From Ruminococcus sp. (GTDB lineage Bacteria; Bacillota; Clostridia; Oscillospirales; Ruminococcaceae), in assembly GCF_019417665.1 (NCBI RefSeq), contig NZ_DXUU01000039.1, positions 1 to 29,166 on the forward strand: a stretch of DNA of 29,166 nt, written 5' to 3'. A program made the position numbers and the translations under genes. A model generated the notes under the pieces. The model was not told the origin of the DNA. It ran no database searches and was given only the letters and a program-made list of their open reading frames with translations. This document shows positions 21,001 through 29,125 of the stretch, one piece after another; positions within the stretch are counted from its first letter, which is position 1; every line of letters begins with the position of its first letter.

Positions 21001-24000
21001 GTTAATCTGAAGCCCGGCGGATATGTTGTTCTGGAATACACAGTATATGCAGGTGAGGGTACCAACTTATCTTTAAGCAACACACTTAAAGAAGGCGTTC
21101 AAAAAATAGCAGATGATACATTGGGTGCTGAATATAGCGGAATGACAGGCTATTTTAACTATGTTGCTATAGGTGAGGGAATCGAATCATATGGCAATTG
21201 GGATACACCTAAAACATGGTACGGACAGGATCTTACCTATAACCCACGGAGCGCATCTTTCCTCACAGAGAAGTCTGTTGATACTGAATCTGTTTCAGTA
21301 AATGAGGGCATCCCGGACGCTTTCAATTATACAATTTCATTTAGCCCGAACAATGATGACCCAAATAAATCAAACTACGGCGGTGCGACATTTAAAGTGA
21401 CTGATGTACTGCCAGATGGTATGGTGTATGTAGATGGTTCAGTTACATTGACGGATGGATACAGCAGCTCATATCCTGATAACATCAATGTGGTGCAAAA
21501 TGGGAATGAACTAGAGATTACATTTACGTGTCCTAGCAGCTTTAGTAATACAAATATCTATGTTAAATATCAAGCAGCGCTTACTGCTTCGAAAAAAGAT
21601 GATCTGAACAAACTTAGCGCAAAGGACAAGGATATACTAACAAACACAGTAACAAACGTTATTGTCACAAAGAATGATGAAATTATTAAAACAAAAGAAC
21701 CAAACGCATCTGCATCGATAACGTTTAAAAATGTTCTCCCAGCCCCGGGCTTTGCAAAGCTTGCTTATCAGTCCTTCCCGGGAACAGAGTATGACGAAAC
21801 GCTGCTTCAGCCCGTAGAAAACGGCTATATCACTGCCGGAGATACGCTGATCTGGCGCACAGTCGTTTACAACGGAAACGGTTCTTCAAAAGATATCGCT
21901 GATCTGATAAACTACAGCGTTACTGATACACTTCCGTCCAGCTATAGCTATTCCGATGAGACCGGCTATCCGAAGTCGATCCGCATTACCACAGTGAATC
22001 CAAAAACAGGTCTGCCTGAGGACGGCGGTAGATCAATCACATGGATCGATCCGACCGCAGACGGCAAAAACTATACCTGGGACTTCACTGGCGACACATA
22101 CAAGCTTGCACCGAATGAGTGCCTTGTCATTGAATTTGCTACCGTGGCAGATGTAGAAAAGGAAGGCGTTATCACTAACACCGGATATGCCACCATTCAG
22201 CAGGGCTTTACAGTGGAAGATACCGTTGCCGGCGAAAAGCAGGACGACACCATCCACAGCTATGCAAACTATAACATCGTTGGTCTGACCACCGAGTCCT
22301 GGAAGACTATTACTTATACCAATCAGGGTCACACAGGTGATCCCCATACTGACCCGATTACCGACACCGGCGAAAGCCGCAACCCCACTCACAACTATGT
22401 CCAGGGTATGCAGGGCGAAAAGGTAACCTATACACTCCACGTGAAGAACAATTCGCCCCTGGATCTGGAGAATATGACCATCATTGACCGTCTGCCCTAT
22501 GTGGGAGATCTCGGTCTGGTTTCTGGCTATGCCCGGAACTCTGCCTTTGGTGTGACCATGGGTGAGATCACCTCCGTGACAGTGAATGGTACGGACGTAG
22601 GCTATACGAAATCATACTCCACAGATAAGGCCTCCGTTCTGGATGAATTCTCGAAGGATTGGCTTGGACAGAATGATGTCATGAGCTGGAATGCAAGTGC
22701 GGCAGATGCAGTGAACTTCCGGATTCAGATTGATTCGAACGTTGTGATCGAACCCGCTGATGAGGTTGTTGTGACATTTACCGCAACTGTCCCCAGCTAT
22801 GTGGCAAACACCGGCGAGGAAAATATCGCATGGAACAGTTTTGCTTATGCATACCAGAATACTGACGTCCTTGGCGATACCGTTATGGTTGCTGAACCGG
22901 CAAAAGTCGGCGTCTGGGTGGAGACACCGGATACGAAGATTGACATCAATATCAATAAGACTAGCGATAGTGCAGGTACATTCTATTTCGCATTGTTTGG
23001 TGATGAAGCAGGAACAAAGCGTATTAGTGATGTTGTTTCTTTGATATTGACTAGCGATAAGCTTACAGATACGGTTACCATGCAGGCAATTGATCTGGCT
23101 TCGATGAAGCAGCAGATGCTTGATGATGGGATGACGAATGCAGATAATATTTACTTGTTGGAAACGGATGCAAAGGGCAATGCACTGAGTCAAGTTGCTT
23201 CTCCGTATACAGTGACTTATACTGACAATCAAATTCCGACAAATACACCAGCGAATAGCACAGTAAATGTTGGTGTTGACAACAAGAAGAACACCGGCTC
23301 TATCACAGTCAACAAGACTCTGGCTGGCGATGGCGATAAGATCACCGGCGATACCTTCTATTTCGCACTCTTCACCAAGGATACAAATAACAACTACATC
23401 CGCTATGAGGATGTTCCGGTGCAGTCGCTGACATTCACAGAGGCTGGAGAGCAGAAGCTGACGTTTGAAAATGTTCCGAATGGCGTTGATTTTTACGTGC
23501 TGGAAACCAATGCGAATGGCGTCATTGCAGATACCGATTTCGAAAACTACACCTCCGATTCTGGTATCAACTACACGTCAACAGCTCCGGCAGCTGTTCA
23601 GGCAGGAGACACATGCTCCATCACCAACACGGAATTGGTAACCCGCAGCATCACCGTCAGCAAGGTACTGATCTCAGATGAGATCAAAACAAACCCAACC
23701 TTTATAGTAGGCTTGTTTGACAATGCCGAAGGCTCTGGTGACCCGATTGAGACACAAAAGGTGACCTCCGGCAGTGAAGTGACCTTTGACAATCTGGAGA
23801 AGGATACCACATATTATGTATTCGAACTGGATGAGGACGGAAAACCTGTAAAAGCAGGCGAAGTCCTGACAAAGGGTGAAGTATACTTCGATGCGGATAC
23901 AAAGAAAACAGATGTTCCATTCATCGTAGTATATGACGGCGGCGGCACAACACCCATCCAATTTACAGAAACAAACAGTGCTGGTGAAGTTATCGAATCC

Positions 24001-27000
24001 ACAAACAAGAATGTGATCATCACAAATAACCAAACGGACGAAGAACAAAATAAGATCATCGTCACAAAAACTGTTATATCCGATTCTTCTTATGAAAATG
24101 CTGAGTTCACCTTCGGTCTGTTCACCATGAATGCATACGGAGAATATGTACCGGTGGGCGATACAAAGACCATCAAAATGGGAGAAAGCAATACCGCTGT
24201 CTGTGAATTCACAGATCTGGATACGGATACCCCGTATTATGTGTTCGAAATGGATGGCACTACGAGATGCGGTGACGGTACAACGATTCAGGTAGATGGC
24301 CAGACTTATGTTGTCAGCTATCCCGGCGGCAATCAGACACTTCTGGAAGCCGGCATTCCCGGAGCTGTACAAGTCGTAAATACGCACGCTAATACTCCGA
24401 AGCTCACTTTTGAAAAGCTGGATGCCAACGGCAGCCCCCTGGAAGGCGCAGTGTTCACATTGACACCGGATGAAAAGACAAAGGATGCCTTGAGCAGTTT
24501 GATTGCAGAGGACAGCTCAATAGTCTGGGGCGAGGACAGAGAAACATATACATTAAGTGGAACCAGCGGTGCAGATGGCATCATTGAATGGGATGCGCAG
24601 AATGCAGTTGGAGAAAAAAGCAAGACTCTGATTCTGGCAAAGGGCACATATACTCTGACAGAAGATGCAGGAGCAGGCTATGCACCTGTTTCCATCACTT
24701 TCAAAGTGGACGATGGAAAGTTTTTCGACACGACAGATGGTGCAGTCGAGTCTGACGCTTTGAATTACAACGTTTCCGCAACAAAATTCACTGTATATAA
24801 CCGTTCTATTGTCAATGTCAGCAAGACAGATATGACTGGAACAAAGGAGCTTGCTGGAGCAAAGATCCAGATCACAGCCAATGATGCATCGAATGTTCTG
24901 ATAGAAAATCTGATCTCTCTGACCAGAGGTGACACCGAGTTCAAAAAGGTGACACAGTTCAGCGAAACTGCCGATTACACAGAATATATGCTGGACGGCA
25001 GCAGCCTGACATTCTGGTCTGACGGTGTGAATCCCACGAAGATCACCGGTCTTCCGAATGGCTCTTACACCATGACGGAGGTCATCGCACCGGACGGCTA
25101 TGATATTACCACAGAGCTGAACTTTACCATTACAAATGGCGTGGTTTCTGCGGATGTAAACGATTCTTACCTGGTAACAGGCGCAGACGCAGACAATGAC
25201 GGCAACAAGATCGTCATGATGGACAGCGAAAAGAAGACCATTACCATCAGTAAATATGCTGTCAATGGCACAGAGGAACTGGATGGGGCGATTCTGACCC
25301 TGACTGCTTTGGATGAAACGATTGATCTGACAGGTGTGACAGGAACATATACCGACAAGTCGGCTGTGACATTTGGCGAACAGAAAAAAACTTTCATCAC
25401 ATGGACATCTGATGCAGAAAAGGGCAGCATCAACCTGACGGGTCTTCCGGCAGGCACGTACACACTGACAGAAACACAAGCACCGGACGGCTATACACTG
25501 ACCGATGCAAAGACCGAAGAACTGACATTCACAGTTGATGAAAATGGCAAGGTGACAACTGTTGGCGCTGGCTTAAAGCTGGATGAGACGGACGAGACCC
25601 ATGTCATTATGGAAGACGACAAGTCAGTGATCTCTATCTCTAAAAAGGAGATCACAGGTGAGACGGAAATCGCCGGCGCATCGCTCAGACTGACTTATAC
25701 CGGCGAAGAAACCGTTGATTTGACAAAGGTTGACGCTTCTATTGACGGCGCAGAAAAAACAGCAAATACCATCCAGTGGACTTCTGGCGAAACCGAAATG
25801 GTGCTGACGGGACTCCCGGACGGCACTTATCAGCTGGAGGAAACTGGAAGCACATTTGAATATCATGATGTCACCTACTCTGTTCTGAATACCACCATGA
25901 CTTTCACGGTGGAAAATGGCGTGATCACAAACACCACTGGTACACAGGATACCCATGAAACCGCAGATGCAGACACAGGCTATTATTATTACAACAGCAC
26001 CGAGGATGCAAGCACCATTCAGGTCTGCGATGCTGTGGCAGCAGCGGAAAGTGTTGTTATCTCTAAGCAGGATATTGCGGACGGCTCAAAGGAACTGCCA
26101 GGTGCGCAGATGAAGCTGACCTATGAAGGAGAAGACACACTGGAAAATGTAGCGACAAGTGGCGGTACAGAATTTAAGGTGGATGAGACCAATCCGAAAC
26201 TTGCTACTTGGACATCTGGAGAAACAGCTCTTGAACTGACAAATTTGCCGGATGGCAAGTACATTCTGGAAGAAACCAGTGCACCCAGCGGATATGCTGT
26301 TATCACAACCTTTACATTCAGTATCACGAATGGAAAACTTGTGGCTGTGTCCACTGATGCTGTTACAGTTGACGGACAGACCCTTACAGTAAAGGACAAA
26401 GCGACTAGTCTCACGATTAGTAAAACAGCAATTGTAAATAACACCGTGAAAGAATTGGCTGGTGCAATTCTGGAAATTGCAAATGTCACCGGACAGGAAA
26501 ACGACTTGTCTCAGGTAAGCGCAACACAGAATGGCACAGATGCAAAGAAATGGAGTGCATCCAAGGATAAGATCTCTTTCGAATCTGTTTCTGAATATGA
26601 AACTATCATCGAAAAACTCCCGGCAGGTACTTATACGCTGACAGAATACAGAGAACCCAACGGATATCAAAAGGCAGAAACAATTACGTTTACCTTGAAT
26701 CCGGATGGCACGATTTCTGATGTAAAGAATAGTGCATCAACGGAAGAGGAACTGAATGCCAATAAGATCGTTATGCTGGATCTGGAAAAGGGTACTGTGT
26801 CTATCACAAAATATGCTGTGGCTGGTTCTGCTGAATTGGGCGGTGCAGTTCTGAAACTGATCGCACCGGCTGATGTGAATTTGAGCCAGGTGAATGCTTC
26901 TTATGCAAATGGTACAAAGGATGGCATCGACATTACCGAGAGTTCCATTTCATGGACTTCTTCCAATGAAAAGGGAAGTGTAGTTCTAGGTATGCTTCCA

Positions 27001-28803
27001 GCAGGCACATATGAATTACAGGAAATCACAGCACCGGATGGATATACCCGTAAGGTTGAAACAATGACGTTTACTGTAGACAATTCTGGAAATGTTACTG
27101 AAACAAACGGACTTCTGAAAACAGGAAATGTTGTTACAATGGAGGACGCACCTTCTACAGTCTCCATCTCTAAGGTCGGCGAAAAGGGCAACACTGTTGC
27201 TGAACTCCCCGGCGCATCTATGAAGCTCACCTATACTGGTGACGGCACACTGGACAATGTAACTCCCAAAAATGGCACGATCAAAAAGGAAGGAAAGGTC
27301 ATCACCTGGACATCCGGCGCAGAAGCTCTGATCCTGGAGAAGATCCCCGATGGCGCTTATACTCTGGAGGAAACTCTTGCACCGAATGATAGCTATGAAC
27401 TCGCCACAAAAATCACCTTTGAGGTGGAGGATGGCTTTGTGAAAAATGTCATCATTGACAAGGACAGCAAGAGCGAATATACAGACGGCGTGATCCGTAT
27501 GTTTGACGCACTGAAACCTGTGACAACGGAAACAACAGAAGTGACAGATACTTCTACAAATACAGAAACCAACACCGAAACCACCACAGTATCTTCTGAA
27601 GCTTCTTCCACATCCGACACGGAACAGACTGAAAGCGCTACTACAGCAAGTACAATCGTTACTACGGCTTCCGGCTCGTCTGCTGCATCCACAGGGGGCA
27701 GTACAAACACAACGAGCACAGCAAGTTCTGCAGGTCCAACCAATACTACCACTGGCAGCACAACAACAACAATGACGACAACAACAGAAAGCACTGCTGT
27801 TTCTGAGACAGAAAGCTCCGGTACAACCGCTTCGACATCTGTTAGCGAGACGACTGCAGTTTCCACAGAAACCAGCACAGCAGCAACGACATCCACAACG
27901 ATCACTGACAAGACCACTGTTTCCTCCGCAGCGACTACTCCCTCCACGGCTACTGCTTCTTCGGCAGCTACCACAGCATCGGCAGGAACAACATCGAAAA
28001 CAGATACCACAACAAATACCACGGTATCGACACAGACGACCTCTGAATCCACTGCTGATACAACCGTGACGACCACTGTCACAGGCGTGGTTATCCGCAA
28101 GTGTGATATGGTAGGCAATGAAATTGCTGGTGCTTCTTTGACTGTTGCTGACCTCAGCGGCGATCTCATTGATGCATGGATTTCTGAGGAAGGAATTTCT
28201 CACGTAATTGCAAATGCACAGGTGGGCGTACCCTACTGCCTGACAGAAACGCTGGCACCGACAGATTTCGCCATTGCAGCTCCGATCTACTTCCAGCTGG
28301 AAGCCGACGGTACTGTAAGTATTCTGACCTATCAGCTGAACGAGGACGGCAGCCTGGCACTGGATGAATCCGGTGCACCTGTACTCCTCAGCATTGCACA
28401 GGGAACGGACAATGTGGTTATCATGGTAGATGAATACACCGGTCCTGGCACACTTACTACTTCCGCAACTACCACGACAACAACGACTACAACGACGACT
28501 ACAGCAACTACCACCACGCCGAGAAATTCCACAGAGGGGAACGGTGAGCACACGCCAACCGCTACCCAGCCGGTTTCTTCTGAATCGACCCAGGAGGGTA
28601 CAGATTCCGATACAAATACGGCAGTTTCCGGCACAAACGGCACCCAGACCACGACGACATCCAAGAAAACCAGCACAGGATCGAGCAGCAAGAGCATTTC
28701 GTCTTCACCAAAGACAGATGACATGTTCCCGGCAATTCTGATCCCCACTGGCGTGGCACTGGCAGCAGCCCTTATGATGGCAAGCAAGCGAAAGAAAAAG
28801 TAA
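18091..28803 (+). CDS. Giant cell-wall-anchored surface protein with DUF11-like and Cna-B/SpaA-type repeats
   Basis: 3570 aa. Signal peptide 1-~36 (basic start, hydrophobic core, FASAA). Unique head ~37-350. DUF11-like repeats ~354-870 (e.g. VTNTGNKADSLVLSESFP, RNDGEVAKEIQVSDTAPNGV), then larger beta-rich units ~871-1615. Four Cna-B-like domains ~1616-2103, each with Lys in strand 1, Glu in an LLET/VFE motif and Asn near the end. Eight SpaA-like domains ~2104-3143 with (A/P)GTYTLTE.(Q/I)APDGY-type motifs. Thr/Ser-rich stalk ~3144-3332, a ninth SpaA-like domain ~3333-3450, a second Thr/Ser stretch, then SPKTD (3539-3543), a hydrophobic helix and KRKKK. Likely sortase-anchored adhesin or fibre; the ligand is unknown and no sortase gene lies nearby. 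The start has an ACGGAGGG site. Monocistronic. Confidence 0.93.
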   Translation: MNTKKERTFRARLISIFLAAMVLIACIPSVIFASAAEGSSNPIVLTNASVEFRDSSFKSIDQVDSGSLFYLMITVAGNNVNQEEGMSGAYRVYITDKNLQLPNFAGNGFTDGAVYNGYTLHVVDENTRYVEFNIKNGDTKGIRLQARFRNGKTPNGETASVKLVQTASGKSVSNSIAAKASLSWSASKSENRTSLTAEELAKGTTVNYTLSASPSNANKKSGALWAESLHFEDTISLENMTFGANAEESIKSAVMAAAQNAGYTAQKLSVTPNGTTASISFDIESKNKNAEMSAVSLNVALPLNSDTVTFSGKEAGKVENSLNVKVKPYGTDTLTDIGGNSVSLDVPAPPAPEAKFEIVKTVVGDDYIKVDEANLTEPISVTFEVKVTNTGNKADSLVLSESFPDAMTINSVTGGTWNAADKTITFDNIGYEDGNDTATATIQATITPSASDFAWSTTKQYTNTVMDKATYNSSSASVTVEKRAAKIGATKSGYIVNPDNASDTSITSYSGGETVKWTIKVRNDGEVAKEIQVSDTAPNGVTLDAVTKGNSNLTVTDNGFTDTVTVGVGDIITYELTGTIADASALDNISSITNKVTVDGTDYFSNAFTKKEAKINTSKSSYIEKNGVAQEDRHYSAGDTVVYLITISNDGQAAKEISVSDTIPTGITGASCTKDGADFSLADGKLTDTITLAVGKSVQYKITGTIAEGTKGTIINTATVDGNSYSDSGLYAHAASLSIYKTASPAAYVRNEDMVFTIEVPNNGTIAADNVTVKDDSLAELVSDGTLASPTVSAKIVDADGKEEAIIVAYADLAGSGATISSIPAGGKAVITVTAKATRSDGASFTNTASFRFDDQTGSSTTLEIPKDVTADYKVTKWAVAGEDAEFAKKEEITYRVRFENNSTDNTIKNLYVYDRGEELAWLEGGQYGADHIKMSIMELSGADENYAVGDEVIKCEGGGYANASYVLKDVNLKPGGYVVLEYTVYAGEGTNLSLSNTLKEGVQKIADDTLGAEYSGMTGYFNYVAIGEGIESYGNWDTPKTWYGQDLTYNPRSASFLTEKSVDTESVSVNEGIPDAFNYTISFSPNNDDPNKSNYGGATFKVTDVLPDGMVYVDGSVTLTDGYSSSYPDNINVVQNGNELEITFTCPSSFSNTNIYVKYQAALTASKKDDLNKLSAKDKDILTNTVTNVIVTKNDEIIKTKEPNASASITFKNVLPAPGFAKLAYQSFPGTEYDETLLQPVENGYITAGDTLIWRTVVYNGNGSSKDIADLINYSVTDTLPSSYSYSDETGYPKSIRITTVNPKTGLPEDGGRSITWIDPTADGKNYTWDFTGDTYKLAPNECLVIEFATVADVEKEGVITNTGYATIQQGFTVEDTVAGEKQDDTIHSYANYNIVGLTTESWKTITYTNQGHTGDPHTDPITDTGESRNPTHNYVQGMQGEKVTYTLHVKNNSPLDLENMTIIDRLPYVGDLGLVSGYARNSAFGVTMGEITSVTVNGTDVGYTKSYSTDKASVLDEFSKDWLGQNDVMSWNASAADAVNFRIQIDSNVVIEPADEVVVTFTATVPSYVANTGEENIAWNSFAYAYQNTDVLGDTVMVAEPAKVGVWVETPDTKIDININKTSDSAGTFYFALFGDEAGTKRISDVVSLILTSDKLTDTVTMQAIDLASMKQQMLDDGMTNADNIYLLETDAKGNALSQVASPYTVTYTDNQIPTNTPANSTVNVGVDNKKNTGSITVNKTLAGDGDKITGDTFYFALFTKDTNNNYIRYEDVPVQSLTFTEAGEQKLTFENVPNGVDFYVLETNANGVIADTDFENYTSDSGINYTSTAPAAVQAGDTCSITNTELVTRSITVSKVLISDEIKTNPTFIVGLFDNAEGSGDPIETQKVTSGSEVTFDNLEKDTTYYVFELDEDGKPVKAGEVLTKGEVYFDADTKKTDVPFIVVYDGGGTTPIQFTETNSAGEVIESTNKNVIITNNQTDEEQNKIIVTKTVISDSSYENAEFTFGLFTMNAYGEYVPVGDTKTIKMGESNTAVCEFTDLDTDTPYYVFEMDGTTRCGDGTTIQVDGQTYVVSYPGGNQTLLEAGIPGAVQVVNTHANTPKLTFEKLDANGSPLEGAVFTLTPDEKTKDALSSLIAEDSSIVWGEDRETYTLSGTSGADGIIEWDAQNAVGEKSKTLILAKGTYTLTEDAGAGYAPVSITFKVDDGKFFDTTDGAVESDALNYNVSATKFTVYNRSIVNVSKTDMTGTKELAGAKIQITANDASNVLIENLISLTRGDTEFKKVTQFSETADYTEYMLDGSSLTFWSDGVNPTKITGLPNGSYTMTEVIAPDGYDITTELNFTITNGVVSADVNDSYLVTGADADNDGNKIVMMDSEKKTITISKYAVNGTEELDGAILTLTALDETIDLTGVTGTYTDKSAVTFGEQKKTFITWTSDAEKGSINLTGLPAGTYTLTETQAPDGYTLTDAKTEELTFTVDENGKVTTVGAGLKLDETDETHVIMEDDKSVISISKKEITGETEIAGASLRLTYTGEETVDLTKVDASIDGAEKTANTIQWTSGETEMVLTGLPDGTYQLEETGSTFEYHDVTYSVLNTTMTFTVENGVITNTTGTQDTHETADADTGYYYYNSTEDASTIQVCDAVAAAESVVISKQDIADGSKELPGAQMKLTYEGEDTLENVATSGGTEFKVDETNPKLATWTSGETALELTNLPDGKYILEETSAPSGYAVITTFTFSITNGKLVAVSTDAVTVDGQTLTVKDKATSLTISKTAIVNNTVKELAGAILEIANVTGQENDLSQVSATQNGTDAKKWSASKDKISFESVSEYETIIEKLPAGTYTLTEYREPNGYQKAETITFTLNPDGTISDVKNSASTEEELNANKIVMLDLEKGTVSITKYAVAGSAELGGAVLKLIAPADVNLSQVNASYANGTKDGIDITESSISWTSSNEKGSVVLGMLPAGTYELQEITAPDGYTRKVETMTFTVDNSGNVTETNGLLKTGNVVTMEDAPSTVSISKVGEKGNTVAELPGASMKLTYTGDGTLDNVTPKNGTIKKEGKVITWTSGAEALILEKIPDGAYTLEETLAPNDSYELATKITFEVEDGFVKNVIIDKDSKSEYTDGVIRMFDALKPVTTETTEVTDTSTNTETNTETTTVSSEASSTSDTEQTESATTASTIVTTASGSSAASTGGSTNTTSTASSAGPTNTTTGSTTTTMTTTTESTAVSETESSGTTASTSVSETTAVSTETSTAATTSTTITDKTTVSSAATTPSTATASSAATTASAGTTSKTDTTTNTTVSTQTTSESTADTTVTTTVTGVVIRKCDMVGNEIAGASLTVADLSGDLIDAWISEEGISHVIANAQVGVPYCLTETLAPTDFAIAAPIYFQLEADGTVSILTYQLNEDGSLALDESGAPVLLSIAQGTDNVVIMVDEYTGPGTLTTSATTTTTTTTTTTTATTTTPRNSTEGNGEHTPTATQPVSSESTQEGTDSDTNTAVSGTNGTQTTTTSKKTSTGSSSKSISSSPKTDDMFPAILIPTGVALAAALMMASKRKKK
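19150..20700 (+). repeat. DUF11-like repeat block in the giant gene
   Basis: Four units of ~115-140 residues beginning near residues 354, 485, 613 and 733. The middle two are most alike: SGGETVKWTIKVRNDGEVAK and SAGDTVVYLITISNDGQAAK, each followed by (Q/S)VSDT(A/I)P.G(V/I)T and a closing NKVTVDGTDY or NTATVDGNSY. Such units form rod-like beta-sandwich stalks. Confidence 0.7.
22936..24399 (+). repeat. Four Cna-B-like domains with Lys/Glu/Asn triads
   Basis: Domains start at INKTSDSAG, VNKTLAGDG, VSKVLISDE and VTKTVISDS; each shows FYFALF or a variant, then LLETD/VLETN/VFELD/VFEMD, and ends VDNKK/ITNTE/ITNNQ/VVNTH. The Lys, Glu and Asn match the residues that form and catalyse intramolecular isopeptide bonds in pilin-type domains. 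Confidence 0.7.
24400..27522 (+). repeat. Eight SpaA-like domains, mostly Lys/Glu/Asp
   Basis: Units of ~120-145 residues beginning FEKLD, VSKTD, ISKYA, ISKKE, ISKQD, ISKTA, ITKYA and ISKVG. Each has a GA.(L/M)..T strand, TWTSG-type segment, LP.GTYTLTE-type motif and a closing strand. The first ends in Asn (VYNRS); the other seven end in Asp (VMMD, IMED, QVCD, VKDK, VMLD, TMED, RMFD). Confidence 0.75.
27520..28086 (+). repeat. Thr/Ser-rich low-complexity stalk
   Basis: About 190 residues, mostly Thr, Ser, Ala, Glu and Val, with runs such as TTTTMTTTT; a second, Thr-homopolymer-rich stretch follows at ~28441-28710. Typical wall-spanning, possibly O-glycosylated linker. The ACA/ACG/ACT repeats are likely prone to length change. 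Confidence 0.85.
28708..28800 (+). other. Variant cell-wall sorting signal (SPKTD)
   Basis: SPKTDD, then a ~20-residue hydrophobic helix beginning MFPAILIPTG, then KRKKK at the extreme C-terminus. Position and layout are those of an LPXTG-type signal, with Ser for Leu and, unusually, Asp instead of Gly after the Thr where sortase cuts. Confidence 0.7.
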
Positions 28804-28837
28804 GAACTAACGTTAACGTAAGTTGACGTGAAACTGA

Positions 28838-28883
28838 AAAAACCGCATACGGCAGGGGAAAACCTGCTGTATGCGGTTTTTGT
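28838..28883 (+). terminator. Strong terminator of the giant gene
   Basis: 19-bp stem (28838-28856 with 28863-28881, one G-U pair) of the AAAAACCGCATACGGCAGG type around a 6-nt loop, ending in TTTTT. The A and T flanks make it work in both directions. Confidence 0.92.
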
Positions 28884-28958
28884 TGTATGCGCACTTCCGG
28901 GACGGGAAAGATTTTTTCGGAAATGGCAAGTGGGGGATGTTCCGGATTATCATTTTGT

Positions 28959-28987
28959 TTGCTTTTTTGTATGGGAAATGGTATACT
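28959..28987 (+). promoter_or_regulatory. Candidate promoter of the terminal small gene
   Basis: TTGCTT (28959-28964), 17 bp, TATACT (28982-28987), 51 bp before the small open frame. Confidence 0.6.
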
Positions 28988-29038
28988 AAAGAAAATAATG
29001 CTCTTGCAAATAGAGGCATAGTTATGGAGGAACTAGCG

Positions 29039-29125
29039 ATGAAAACAAAGAAATGGCTTAGGGTTGGGTGTATTATTTTTATTGTATTTATAACATCTTT
29101 TATAGTTTATAAAGGTCACCTCTAA
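29039..29125 (+). CDS. Tiny single-helix membrane peptide, unknown
   Basis: 28 aa: a basic start (MKTKKWLR), one hydrophobic helix (VGCIIFIVFITSFIV) and YKGHL. ATG 29039 is preceded by GGAGG (29027-29031); an in-frame ATG at 29024 would add MEELA but has no site of its own. It has its own candidate promoter. It could be a small membrane peptide, a type I toxin-like peptide, or the broken signal-peptide end of a lost gene; the stop is followed by further stops and no continuation was recognised in the last 41 bp. Confidence 0.5.
   Translation: MKTKKWLRVGCIIFIVFITSFIVYKGHL

Noticed and set aside
28470..28520. Thr-homopolymer run as a possible frameshift or phase-variation tract
   Set aside because: The run is a mix of ACT, ACG and ACA codons, not a simple 1- or 2-base repeat, so slippage would mostly be in frame; it fits a wall-spanning linker.
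27016..28551. 511-codon and 258-codon minus-strand open frames opposite the giant gene
   Set aside because: They are mirror images of the Thr/Ser-rich codons (giving Cys/Arg- or Val-rich translations) and have no start signals.
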